Shown here piece by piece: positions 8,048 through 16,283 of a stretch of DNA of 64,000 nt. The DNA comes from Streptomyces sp. F001. Lineage in GTDB: Bacteria > Actinomycetota > Actinomycetes > Streptomycetales > Streptomycetaceae. Position numbers and translations under genes: made by a program. The notes below the pieces were generated by a model, which was not told the origin of the DNA, searched no databases, and saw only the letters and a program-made list of their open reading frames with translations. The stretch spans positions 188,459-252,458 of the forward strand of contig NZ_QZWF01000006.1 in assembly GCF_004187715.1 (NCBI RefSeq), in the 5' to 3' direction. Within the stretch, counting starts at the first letter, position 1; each line of letters starts with the position of its first letter.

Positions 8048-9532
8048 TTATCCGTCGAGGCCGCGCAGGTGATCGCGCAGCCCGATTCCGTACGACGTGG
8101 GAGTTCCGTCGTAGCTGGAGATCAGGGCCGGACCGGAGTTGCAGTTCCAGGTGTTCCAGGTCCAGCCGAGGTAGGAGAGCTCACGCGCGTCGAACCAGGC
8201 CATGACGCGGTCGATGAAGGAGTGCGCGCAGGTGTTCTCGCCGATCTCGCCCGCGACGAGCGGGACTTGGGCGGCGACCGGGGCGAGGGTGGAGTCCCAG
8301 CAGCTCTCGTTGGCACAGACGTTGAAGTTGTACACGTGCCAGGCGGCGGCGAGATTGCCCGCCGGGTCGCTCGGCTTGTACGTCAGCCACTGGCTGAGGT
8401 CGTTGGAGTACGCGAGCCCGCCGGCCAGGATCAGGTTCTTCGCACCGGTGGCGCGGATCGCGTCGATCAGGTCCTGCATGCCGGCGACCTGGTAGCCGAT
8501 GCCGGGGCAGCTGCCGCCGTCGCGCCAGCAGGTCCAGGCCTGCTCCGCCGTCGAGGTGGCGCGGTCCGGGTAGGGCTCGTTGAACAGGTCGAAGACGACG
8601 GTCGGGTCGTCCTTGAAGGTGCCCGCCACCGAGGACCAGAACGACGGCGTGTACTCCATGTTGGGCATCGGCTTCTGGCAGCCGGCGTGGATGTCGGAAC
8701 AGCCGGCCGAGTTGCCCGTGTACTGGCCCCAGGACCAGTGCAGTTCCAGCATCGGCGTCATGCCGTGTGCCTTCACCCGGGTCACCAGGTCCTTGACGGC
8801 GTCGATGTAGCGGGCGCCGGCGTACTCCGGCTCGATGTTGGAGGTGCCGAGCCAGCACTCCTCGTTGAGCGGGATACGGACGGTGTTGGCGTTCCAGTCG
8901 GCGATGGCTTTGATCGCGGCGTCGTCGACCGGGCCGTCCCAGATGCCGTATCCCTGCACGCACGCGAACTCGCCGCCGGAACGGTTGACGCCGAGCAGCC
9001 GCCGGGTGGCGCCCTCGGCGTCCACGAGCTTGTTGCCGGAGACGCTCAGGACCGGGGGCCCGTCACCGGAGTCCGGGGGGTCGGTCGGGTCGGTGGGCGT
9101 CGGGGTGGGTTCCGTGTCGACGTTGCAGGTCGTGCCGTTCAGCCTGAACGACGTCGGTGCGGCGTTGTTCCCCGACCAGGAGGCGAGGAACCCGGCGCTG
9201 ACGCTCGCGCCGGTGGCCAGTGAGCCGTTCCAGTTCTCGTTGGCCGCGGTGACCGTCGTACCGGACTGGGACCACTTGGCGTTCCAGCCCTGGCTGACCT
9301 TCTGGCCGCCCGCGAAGTCGAAGGTGAGACTCCAACTGCTCACTGCTGCCATGTTGTTGGTGATGGTCACCGCGCCCTGGAAGCCGGTGTCCCACTGGCT
9401 GGTGACGGAGTACTCCACCGTGCAGGCGGGCGTGGCTCCCTGGGCCGTGACGACGGGTGCGACCGCGGTGCCCAGGAGGGCGAGCGCGGCGGCACCGGCG
9501 AGTAAAAGACCTGAACGCGGGGGGTGTCGCAT
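8048..9532 (-). CDS. Secreted CBM2-GH5 endo-beta-1,4-glucanase
   Basis: A 494-residue secreted endoglucanase. It has a signal peptide (LLLAGAAALALLGTAVAPVV), a CBM2 at about residues 35-137, a Thr/Pro/Asp linker (TEPTPTPTDPTDPPD), then a GH5 catalytic domain. The acid/base Glu is in FDLFNEPYPD and the nucleophile Glu in VAGEIGENT, consistent with a retaining mechanism. The ATG at 9532 has AAGGAG six bases upstream and opens the signal peptide; the frame is open further upstream without support. It heads a two-gene cellulase unit with the GH6 gene. A near-match to a CebR box lies about 50 bases upstream of its start. Confidence 0.93.
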   Translation of the reverse strand: MRHPPRSGLLLAGAAALALLGTAVAPVVTAQGATPACTVEYSVTSQWDTGFQGAVTITNNMAAVSSWSLTFDFAGGQKVSQGWNAKWSQSGTTVTAANENWNGSLATGASVSAGFLASWSGNNAAPTSFRLNGTTCNVDTEPTPTPTDPTDPPDSGDGPPVLSVSGNKLVDAEGATRRLLGVNRSGGEFACVQGYGIWDGPVDDAAIKAIADWNANTVRIPLNEECWLGTSNIEPEYAGARYIDAVKDLVTRVKAHGMTPMLELHWSWGQYTGNSAGCSDIHAGCQKPMPNMEYTPSFWSSVAGTFKDDPTVVFDLFNEPYPDRATSTAEQAWTCWRDGGSCPGIGYQVAGMQDLIDAIRATGAKNLILAGGLAYSNDLSQWLTYKPSDPAGNLAAAWHVYNFNVCANESCWDSTLAPVAAQVPLVAGEIGENTCAHSFIDRVMAWFDARELSYLGWTWNTWNCNSGPALISSYDGTPTSYGIGLRDHLRGLDG

Positions 9533-9580
9533 GAGCGACTCCTTGCAGCTCGGGCGCGTCGTGACGGACGCGTCGACTGA

Positions 9581-9594
9581 TGGAACCGCTCCCA
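9581..9594. promoter_or_regulatory. Degenerate CebR-like operator
   Basis: TGGAACCGCTCCCA differs at two positions from the 14-base palindrome TGGGAGCGCTCCCA recognised by the cellobiose-responsive repressor CebR in several streptomycetes. It lies about 50 bases upstream of the GH5 start, on the GH5 side of the shared regulatory region. Confidence 0.6.
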
Positions 9595-9724
9595 CTGGTG
9601 TTGGCGAAGGTAGCGCCAAGTGACGGTAAAGAACAGGGGAGTTACTTGACTTTTCCTCAACCGCGTCCATCGAATCTTTTCGACTCTTCAAGCACCTTGA
9701 CCCCCCTCACCCTCGTCCTCACTA

Positions 9725-9738
9725 TGGGAGCGCTCCCA
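9725..9738. promoter_or_regulatory. Perfect CebR operator
   Basis: TGGGAGCGCTCCCA is an exact match to the CebR palindrome known from streptomycete cellulase and cellobiose-transporter genes. It sits 46 bases before the start of the CBM2 gene at 9785 and about 190 bases from the GH5 start, so it could control both directions. CebR is expected to leave the site when cellobiose or cellotriose is present. Confidence 0.88.
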
Positions 9739-9784
9739 CTGGTTCAAGCCTTGACTTCTCCGAGCCGCAAGGAGGAACCAGCAC

Positions 9785-10450
9785 ATGCCCCCCAGAAACA
9801 GACGCCGCACTGCCCGGCGGTTATGGACCGCCGCAGTGGCGGCCCTCGCGGTCCCCTTGTCGATGCTGGCGGCGAACCCAACTCCCGCACACGCGGCGGC
9901 GGTTCAGTGCAGCGTGGACTACCGGACCAACGACTGGGGCTCCGGCTTCACCGCGGACCTGACCCTCACCAACCGCGGCACGGACGCCATCGACGGCTGG
10001 ACCCTGACGTACGCGTATGCCGGCAACCAGAAGCTGACCAACGGCTGGAACGGCACATGGTCCCAGTCCGGCTCGACGGTCACCGTGCAGAGCGCCTCGT
10101 ACAACGCACGGATCGCCGCGGGCGCGGCCGTGTCGACGGGTGCCCAGTTCACCTACAGCGGCAGCAATGCGGCGCCCACCTCGTTCGCCGTCAACGGCAC
10201 CACCTGTGCGGGTGCGCACCAGCCGCCCATCACGGTGCTGACCAGCCCGGCGCCGGGTGCGGTCTACTCGCAGGGCGACGCCGTGCCCCTCGCAGCCACC
10301 GCCGCCGCGGCCGACGACGCGACGATCACGAAGGTCGAGTTCTACGACGACACGACACTGCTCGGCACCGACACCAGCGCGCCGTACTCGTTCTCGGCCA
10401 CTGGGTTGACCGTGGGCAGTCATTCGTTGGTGGCCAAGGCGTACGACAGC
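9785..10450 (+). pseudogene. 5' part of interrupted secreted CBM2 cellulase gene (probable GH48 cellobiohydrolase remnant)
   Basis: The ATG at 9785 follows GGAGGAACC and opens a signal peptide ending near AHAAA. A CBM2 spans about residues 40-142, followed by an Ig-like domain beginning PPITVLTSPAPGA. The reading frame reaches KAYDS at 10450 and is then cut by the mobile element. The same protein resumes at 12700 as LGASASSTPVGITVASG. From memory, this CBM2 plus Ig-like front end belongs to streptomycete GH48 reducing-end cellobiohydrolases, but no GH48 sequence remains in the window. A perfect CebR box precedes it, so the promoter is intact while the product cannot be a working enzyme. Confidence 0.85.
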
Positions 10451-12699
10451 GTCTCGGATGAGCTTAGGTTTTCCTGGATGAGGCTGGGTTTTCGGCCTCC
10501 GAGGAAAGTGGTCTCGGCTGCCTGCGTTGTCCCGTGACCCCGTTTCGGGTGGTGGGGGTGGCGTGGGCGTGCAGGTGGAATCCTGCGCCGAGTCGGGCCC
10601 CGCGTGGCTGGTGCCGTGTGGGGTTGCTCATCGTGTGCGGTGCCTGCCGCCCCGGACGCCGCCGGCTGCGGCGCGGGAGAGACTGGGGCGGCCGCCCCGC
10701 CGGACGCTGGCCACCCGGCCCCGTGGCCGCTCGCGCGGTGGCCGGGGGTGCGGGGGGGCGGGGGACCCCGCGTCGCCTGTTGGGGGCGGGGCGGTTTCTC
10801 GTCGGCCCGCTCTTCGTCCGGTCCACAGCAAGAGTCTGCGCGCCGGACGGAGAGGGAGCCTGGTGGGGGGTGTGCTGGACCGGTTGGTCCAGCTCCTGAA
10901 CCGTCCGGCGCAGCGTGTAGCTGCCGTCGGTCCGGTTCAGGACGGTCAGATGTTGGTGCTGGAGGCCGCGGGCGCCGATGCGCTGCCATGCCGCGACTCT
11001 GTCCGCGCTGTAGCCGCACGCCTGATGGGGCAGGTGGCCCATTTCCAGCCCGGTGTCTTTGCGGTCGGGGCGCGTGGTGGCGGAAGGGGGCCAGGCAGCG
11101 GGGGCAGTGTTTGGAGGTGCCGCGGGCGGGGACGATGACCACCGCGATGCCGTACCGGGCGGCCTGGTGGACGGTGTCGGTGACGATCTGCCCGCGCACG
11201 CTGGAGGAGAGGCGGGTGTTGAGGGTGCGGCCCTTGCCGCGCGCCTCCATGTCGCGGAGGTCTTCCAGGTAGATCACCGTGGCGTCGGCGGTGCGGGCGT
11301 GGTCGACCATGAACCGGGCCGCCGCCTGCGCTGTCGCACGGCCCAGGCGCTCCCGGCGGCGGCTGATCCGCCGGTGCTCCTGGCGGAGCACGCCGAGCTT
11401 GGCCACCGTCAGGGGATCGGGGCGGGTTCCGGCGGCATGGTGTGCGTCGATCAGCCGTTCCAGGTGGGCCGTCTTGGCCCACAGCTGCTCGGCGTGGACG
11501 CGCAGCCGGTCGGCCTTGGCCAGGATTCCGTTCATACGGAGGAAGACCGGGTGGGCGTCGGTGAGCACGGTCGGTTGGAGGCCGCCGGACAAGGTGAGGG
11601 TGCCGCCGGTGAGCAGGGTGTTCAGCCCGTAGTCGAAGGCCACGGCCCGGGCGTGCCCGTCCCGCTTCGTCCTCGGGGCGGGGTGAGTGTGGGCGAGGTC
11701 CAGACGGACCTTCCCGTCGCGCAGTCGCACAGTGGGCGCGTGCAGCGCCGCCGAGGCGTCGATGGTGGGCGGGAGGCAAAAGCGCATCAGGACCGGGTGC
11801 CAGTCGGCCCGGGTGCGCGGGTCAGGGCGCATCGGCAGCCGCACCGTCAGCACCGCGTACCGGACCGGGTCCTGCGCGCAGCGTTCCAGGGTGGACAGCT
11901 GCTTGTCGGCGGCGGCCAGGACCACGTGGCGCCCCGCCCCGGGAGCCTGCTCCAGCTCGCACACACCGTCCGGCATCCGGTGCCGGGCAGCAGCGAAGCG
12001 CATGACCTGGCGGGTCCGTCCGCGCAGGATCGAGGCGGGCAGCCCGGCCCCGTCCGGGCACGCCGCCCGCAGCGCGTCCCACTCCGCCTCGGTGCGCCGC
12101 ATCGGATCAGGGTTGTTCACCGGCCAGGTGGCCAGCACTGCGTCGACGATCCCGGACCGCCAGTGGGCGGAGCGCAGCACGCGCCCGGCCTGCTCCTCGG
12201 CAATCCTGCGCACCCGGTCCGGCACATACACACCCTCCGGCACGGTCGCCCTCCAGCCCAGGGTACGCAGCGCCATCCACGCGTTCGACGGCAGCTTCTC
12301 CCCCGACGGGGCACGGCCGGAGGCCAGCCGGCCCAGATCGCACCGGCTCCAGTGCGCGGCGATCACCCCGGCGGCCAGCAATTCCACCAGATCCGTGAGC
12401 CAGCCCACCCGCTCGGCCAGCGCCCCCGCGCCGAGTACCTCACCGGTGACCATGTCCAGGCCGCGGAAGGCCGACGCGGTGACGCAGGCCACCCGCTCCG
12501 TCTCCCCGTCCCCCAACGCGATCTTCCTGCCGCACCCCGCCCACCTCCCCACGCTCGCGCCCCACAGACCGTACGTCCGATGATCGGACTGACGTGCCCA
12601 ACGAGCCCGCCGCGAGAAGGTCACGCAGCACCCGAGAGACACAGAACGATCACAGGAACACCCAGGAAAACCAGACCAATCAACGCACCGTGCGAGACC
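10451..12699 (-). mobile_element. TnpB-carrying IS element inserted in cellulase gene
   Basis: A 2.25-kb insertion whose limits are set by the interrupted protein: codon AGC ends at 10450 and the host frame resumes with CTG GGC at 12700. No target duplication is obvious, as expected of IS200/IS605- or IS607-type elements. The tips are inverted copies of GTCTCG, and a second shared block, GGTTTTCCTGG, lies 16-26 bases further in at both ends. The right tip also contains the small palindrome GCACCGTGC. I see only a TnpB-type gene, with no TnpA transposase, so it is probably a non-autonomous copy. Its TnpB is broken, so it looks like an old insertion. Confidence 0.75.
10464..12624 (-). pseudogene. 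TnpB-family RNA-guided nuclease/transposase-associated protein, frameshifted
   Basis: The frame from about GTG 12624 encodes a TnpB-like protein with a RuvC fold. The first catalytic Asp is in VAFDYGLNTLL, the Glu in VIYLEDLRDME, and the zinc ribbon begins with SKHCPRCLAPF. Within the ribbon the frame breaks twice. Frame 1 stops matching after RHHAPRP, frame 2 carries TAKTPGWKWATCP, and frame 3 carries CGYSADRVAAWQRIGARG. Each step fits loss of one base between about 11000 and 11055. The third frame runs to a TAA at 10464, thirteen bases from the element's end. The start is uncertain; a GTG near 12552 is another choice. TnpB proteins use a guide RNA from the element's end to cut DNA. Confidence 0.75.
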
Positions 12700-12906
12700 C
12701 TGGGCGCATCGGCATCGTCCACACCGGTCGGCATCACGGTCGCCTCGGGACCGGCCGTGGTGGCCACGCCCACCCAACTGCCCGTACGGCAGGGCAGATC
12801 GGCCACGTACGACGTGAAGCTGTCGACCCGGCCGTCGTCCGACGTGACCGTGACGACCGCCGGCACCGGCGGCAACACGGGCCTGTCCGTGACTGGCGGC
12901 GCCTGA
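12700..12906 (+). pseudogene. Continuation of interrupted cellulase gene (Ig-like/linker part), truncated
   Basis: After the mobile element the host protein continues in register: LGASASSTPVGITVASGP, then VVATPTQLPVRQG, SATYDVKLSTRPS and VTVTTAGTGGNTGLSV, followed by TGGA and a TGA at 12904-12906. This is the second Ig/Calx-like repeat that precedes the catalytic domain in related secreted cellulases. The frame stops here and no catalytic domain follows before the terminator at 12910. So the gene lost its 3' half in addition to being split. Confidence 0.8.
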
Positions 12907-12909
12907 ACC

Positions 12910-12943
12910 GGTGGGGGCGGGCCGGCCGGGGCACGCCCCCACC
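12910..12943. terminator. Bidirectional terminator
   Basis: GGTGGGGGCG at 12910-12919 pairs perfectly with CGCCCCCACC at 12934-12943. It lies between the truncated cellulase remnant and the convergent rhamnogalacturonan lyase stop at 12949. Confidence 0.7.
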
Positions 12944-12948
12944 CTTGT

Positions 12949-14823
12949 TCACGGTGTGGAGACCGTGGGCCGCGGGGCCGTCGCCATGCCGTTGCCGATG
13001 AAGAAGCTCGGGTGCGGGGGCTGGTTGTAGGCGGTGTTCTGCCAGGCCAGGGCCACGCGGTACTGCGTGTCGTGGAGCAGGGTCGTGATCCTGGTGTTCG
13101 TCTCGTGCGGCGTCGAGTAGATCCTGAGCGCCCGGTTGTCGCTGGTGCGCCAGACGACCTCCTCACGCCAGTCGCCCAGGATGTCCCCGGAGATCGCCGG
13201 GGTGGACTTGCTGCCGTTGTTCGACGAGACACCCGACCCCGTCAGCAGGCGGGTGTCGGAGGACGTGCCGTACTTGTCGATGCGGGTACCGTCGAGGAGT
13301 TCGCGGACCGGGTCGCCGTCCCACCAGTTGACGAAGTTGATGCTGGACGGCTCGCGGCCCAGCGAGCCGCCGGTCGCCGAGCGCAGGGTGGTGTCCGAGG
13401 CCGACCAGGACTCGGCGCCCGCGGAACCGGCGTGGATGTCGGCGGAGACACCGCGCCCGTTGTCCGCGCCGGACGCCGTCTGCCACAGGATCTGGCCGGT
13501 GCGGGCGTCGGCCATCCAGGAGCCGGGCTTGGAGGAGTCCTCGGACACCTTGAAGTACTCCAGGCCCGATCGCGCCGGGTTGAGGTCGCCGACGTGGCCC
13601 GCGTCGCCGTGGCCGAGCTTTGTCGTCCACAGGCCCCAGCCGTTGTCGTCGACGGTCATCGCGCCGTAGACGATCTCGTCCTTGCCGTCGGCGTCCACGT
13701 CGGCGACGGACAGGCTGTGGTTGCCCTGGCCGTCGTAGCCCTTGCCCGCGTTGGTGGAGGCGTTGGTGTCGAAGGTCCAGCGGCGCGTGAAGGCTCCGCC
13801 CCGCCAGTCCCAGGCGGCGATCACCGTGCGCGTGTAGTAGCCGCGCGCCATGATCAGCGAGGGGCGGGCGCCGTCCAGGTAGGCCGTGCCGGCGAGGAAG
13901 CGGTCGACGCGGTTGCCGTAGGAGTCGCCCCACGACGAGACCGTGCCGCGGGCCGGGACGTAGTCGACGGACTGCATGGCCGCGCCGGTCCGGCCGTTGA
14001 ACATGGTCAGGTACTCCGGCCCGGACAGGACGTAGCCGGAGGAGTTGCGGTGGTCGGCCGACGAACTGCCGATGACCTTGTCCGTCCCGTCGACCGTGCC
14101 GTCGGAGGTCTTCATGGCGACCTCGGCCTTGCCGTCGCCGTCGTAGTCGTACGCCTGGAACTGCGTGTAGTGCGCGCCCGAGCGGATGTTGCGGCCCAGG
14201 TCGATGCGCCACAGCCGGGTGCCGTCGAGCTTGATGCCGTCGACGACGGTGTTGCCGGTGTAGCCGGACTGGGAGTTGTCCTTGGCGTTGGTGGGCTGCC
14301 ACTTGAGGACGAAGTCGAGGGCGCCGTCACCGTCGAGGTCGGCGACGGAGGCGTCGTTGGCCTCGTAGGTGTAGGCGACGCCGTCGGGGGTGGTGCCGCC
14401 GGCCGGCGGGGAGAGCGGGACGTCCTTGTAGCCGCTGCGGAACTGGATGGCGTGGACGGAGTCGCCCTGCTCGACGCCGTTCACGACCGCGCGGACGGTG
14501 TAGTCGGCGTGGGACGGGGCGCCGGAGTGGAAGAAGCTGGTGGAGCCGGTGATCGGCGACGAGTTGACCTTGGTACCGGCCCGGTACACGTTGAAGGAGA
14601 CGTTGTCGGCGTCGGTGCCGAGCCAGCGCCAGCTGACCAGGTTGCCGCTGCCGGTGTGGACGCTGACCACACCCCGGTCGAGCTTCTCCACCTGGCGGGC
14701 GGTGGCCGCCTCGGCGGAGTCCGGGTCGAGGACGATCACTCCGGCGCCGGCCAGGGTGGCCGTGGCGGCCGCGGCTGCGAGGACGGCGTTACGGCGTCTG
14801 CGGTGCTTGTGCGGGTGCTTCAC
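12949..14823 (-). CDS. Secreted rhamnogalacturonan lyase (PL11)
   Basis: A 624-residue secreted pectin-degrading lyase. PL11 enzymes cleave the rhamnose-galacturonate backbone of rhamnogalacturonan I by beta-elimination. The N-terminus is strongly basic (KHPHKHRRRRN) followed by a hydrophobic stretch and SAEA, so export is likely, possibly by Tat. The mature protein has repeated calcium-loop motifs of the beta-propeller, such as VADLDGDGALDFV, DYDGDGKAEVAMK and ADVDADGKDEIV. The GTG at 14823 is preceded by GGGAGG at good spacing; an ATG at 14862 is open but unsupported. Unlike many relatives it carries no CBM2. It ends the plant-polysaccharide island. Confidence 0.92.
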   Translation of the reverse strand: MKHPHKHRRRRNAVLAAAAATATLAGAGVIVLDPDSAEAATARQVEKLDRGVVSVHTGSGNLVSWRWLGTDADNVSFNVYRAGTKVNSSPITGSTSFFHSGAPSHADYTVRAVVNGVEQGDSVHAIQFRSGYKDVPLSPPAGGTTPDGVAYTYEANDASVADLDGDGALDFVLKWQPTNAKDNSQSGYTGNTVVDGIKLDGTRLWRIDLGRNIRSGAHYTQFQAYDYDGDGKAEVAMKTSDGTVDGTDKVIGSSSADHRNSSGYVLSGPEYLTMFNGRTGAAMQSVDYVPARGTVSSWGDSYGNRVDRFLAGTAYLDGARPSLIMARGYYTRTVIAAWDWRGGAFTRRWTFDTNASTNAGKGYDGQGNHSLSVADVDADGKDEIVYGAMTVDDNGWGLWTTKLGHGDAGHVGDLNPARSGLEYFKVSEDSSKPGSWMADARTGQILWQTASGADNGRGVSADIHAGSAGAESWSASDTTLRSATGGSLGREPSSINFVNWWDGDPVRELLDGTRIDKYGTSSDTRLLTGSGVSSNNGSKSTPAISGDILGDWREEVVWRTSDNRALRIYSTPHETNTRITTLLHDTQYRVALAWQNTAYNQPPHPSFFIGNGMATAPRPTVSTP

Positions 14824-14916
14824 GGGGACGAACCTCCCGGGAGGACGGACGGGTTCCGTCACTCAGTCGCCGCCGGGGGCCGAGGGGTTGCCGTACGTCC
14901 CGGCTTTCCGGGTGAT

Positions 14917-15666
14917 TCACGCGGCCGGCGGTTTGCGGAACGCCCGGAGGGTGAACCAGGGGTCGGGGCGCGGCCGGTCCTGGTCGGGCAGGGCGGCCAG
15001 GCGGGCGGCGAAGCCGTCGGCGAGCGGGTGGCCCGGCGGCAGCGTGACGAACCAGCCGCGGCGCAGGTCCGCGATGGTTCGGCGCGGGCTGCGGCCCTGA
15101 CCGCGGCCCGGGAAACGGATCTGCCCGGCGGGATGCAGGCCGTGTTCGACGGCGTACGACTCGACGGCCGGCGCCTCGTCGACAGCGCGGCGGCGGGGCC
15201 GGGAGGCGAGGACGGCATCGATGTCACTGCCCACGTTGTGCGAGGCGGCCTTGTCGACCGTCGTGACATACACACCGCCGGGCCGCAGCACCCGTGCGCA
15301 CTCCGCGACGACGGTCCCGACGTCCGCCGGGCGCGGCAGCAGGTGGAGCAGCCACACGCTGCTCACGGCGTCGAACTCCCCGTCCCGGAAGGGCAGTCGG
15401 CAGCTGTCGGCGAGGACGACGGCGCCGGGCAGGCGGGCGGCTGCCTGCCGGGCCATCGCGTAGGTGAGGTCGACGCCGGTCACCCGCATCCCGTCCCGGC
15501 CGGCCACGAGCCGCCGCGTCACGATGCCGGTGCCGCAGGCGACGTCGAGCAGGCTGCGCGCATCCTGCGGTACCAGCCTCAGCACGCCCTGAGCCGCGGC
15601 CGCCGCCCGGGGCTCGCCGCCGCGGGCGGCGTCGTACCGTTCCGCCTCCTCGCTGTAGTCCAGCAC
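14917..15666 (-). CDS. Class I SAM-dependent methyltransferase
   Basis: A 249-residue UbiE/COQ5-like methyltransferase. Motif I is LLDVACGTGIVTRRL near residue 40, motif II VTGVDLTYAMA, and FDAVSSVWLLHLL with LRPGGVYVTTVD forms the later motifs. It starts 7 bases after the stop of the pterin dehydratase gene and is probably co-transcribed with it. Substrate unknown. Confidence 0.83.
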   Translation of the reverse strand: MLDYSEEAERYDAARGGEPRAAAAAQGVLRLVPQDARSLLDVACGTGIVTRRLVAGRDGMRVTGVDLTYAMARQAAARLPGAVVLADSCRLPFRDGEFDAVSSVWLLHLLPRPADVGTVVAECARVLRPGGVYVTTVDKAASHNVGSDIDAVLASRPRRRAVDEAPAVESYAVEHGLHPAGQIRFPGRGQGRSPRRTIADLRRGWFVTLPPGHPLADGFAARLAALPDQDRPRPDPWFTLRAFRKPPAA

Positions 15667-15673
15667 CGCGGGC

Positions 15674-15979
15674 TCAGCTCGCGCCGTGCGCCGGGGCCAG
15701 GTCCGCCACGCGCCGGGCGAGCCGGAAGTCCAGCTCGGTCACCTTGCCGCCCACGCTGTGCGTGTTCACGGAGACCGACACGGTGTGGTAGCCGAGGGTG
15801 AGGTCGGAGTGGTGGTCCAGCTCCTCCTGGACCTGGGCGATGTGCACGACCATGGCCGTCGCGGCGAAGTGCGAGCCGAGCCGGTAGGAGCGGGTGAGGC
15901 GGTCACCGTCGGCTGACCAGCCCGGCAGCTCGGCGATACGGTCCTCGATCTCCTGCTGCGACAGCGGTTCGACGGGCAT
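15674..15979 (-). CDS. 4a-hydroxytetrahydrobiopterin dehydratase (pterin-4-alpha-carbinolamine dehydratase)
   Basis: A 101-residue protein of the PCD/DCoH family, which dehydrates the 4a-hydroxy pterin made by aromatic amino acid hydroxylases. The signature HHSDLTLGYHTVSVSVNTH with the downstream GGKVTELDF is complete, including the catalytic His residues. The length is normal for the family. No aromatic amino acid hydroxylase is nearby. It lies between a small unknown gene and a methyltransferase on the same strand. Confidence 0.92.
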   Translation of the reverse strand: MPVEPLSQQEIEDRIAELPGWSADGDRLTRSYRLGSHFAATAMVVHIAQVQEELDHHSDLTLGYHTVSVSVNTHSVGGKVTELDFRLARRVADLAPAHGAS

Positions 15980-16060
15980 GAGGTCGCTCCCTTTCCTCGG
16001 GGTCGCGTGCGGTGTCGCGTACCTGTTCAGCGTGCCACAGGCGGACGGCAGCGGCCCTGG

Positions 16061-16255
16061 TCAGAAGGGGTCGCCGGGGTCGGAAGGGGCGCATTCGGCC
16101 GCCAGGTCGTCCGCCAGCGCGGCGATCCGCTCCCGCCCCTCGACCCACGTGTGCGGCAGCCCGACGTCGCCGTGCCGGGCGCCGAGGACGTTGCCGCGCA
16201 CCCGGGAGCGGTAGACCGCCTGGGCCTCCAGAGGCGACTTCCACGGCTCGTTCAT
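16061..16255 (-). CDS. Small conserved-looking protein of unknown function
   Basis: A 64-residue soluble protein beginning MNEPWKSPLEAQAVYRSRV. The ATG at 16255 has a perfect GAGGAGG five bases upstream. It contains a central GLPHTWVEGRERI segment and an acidic end, with no membrane segment or recognisable domain. Its 5' end is divergent from the XRE regulator at 16284, with only 28 bases between them, so the two share a promoter region and may be functionally linked. Confidence 0.6.
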   Translation of the reverse strand: MNEPWKSPLEAQAVYRSRVRGNVLGARHGDVGLPHTWVEGRERIAALADDLAAECAPSDPGDPF

Positions 16256-16283
16256 GCGGTCCTCCTCGACTACGGTCGTCGGC

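Noticed and set aside
5333..9223. A very long open frame on the plus strand across the cellulase genes
   Set aside because: It is antisense to the GH6 and GH5 genes. Long antisense frames are common at this GC content, and its translation is low-complexity Arg/Val/Gly with no domain.
6266..14823. Secondary metabolite gene cluster
   Set aside because: The genes are secreted polysaccharide-degrading enzymes and a mobile element; no synthase, cyclase or tailoring set is present.
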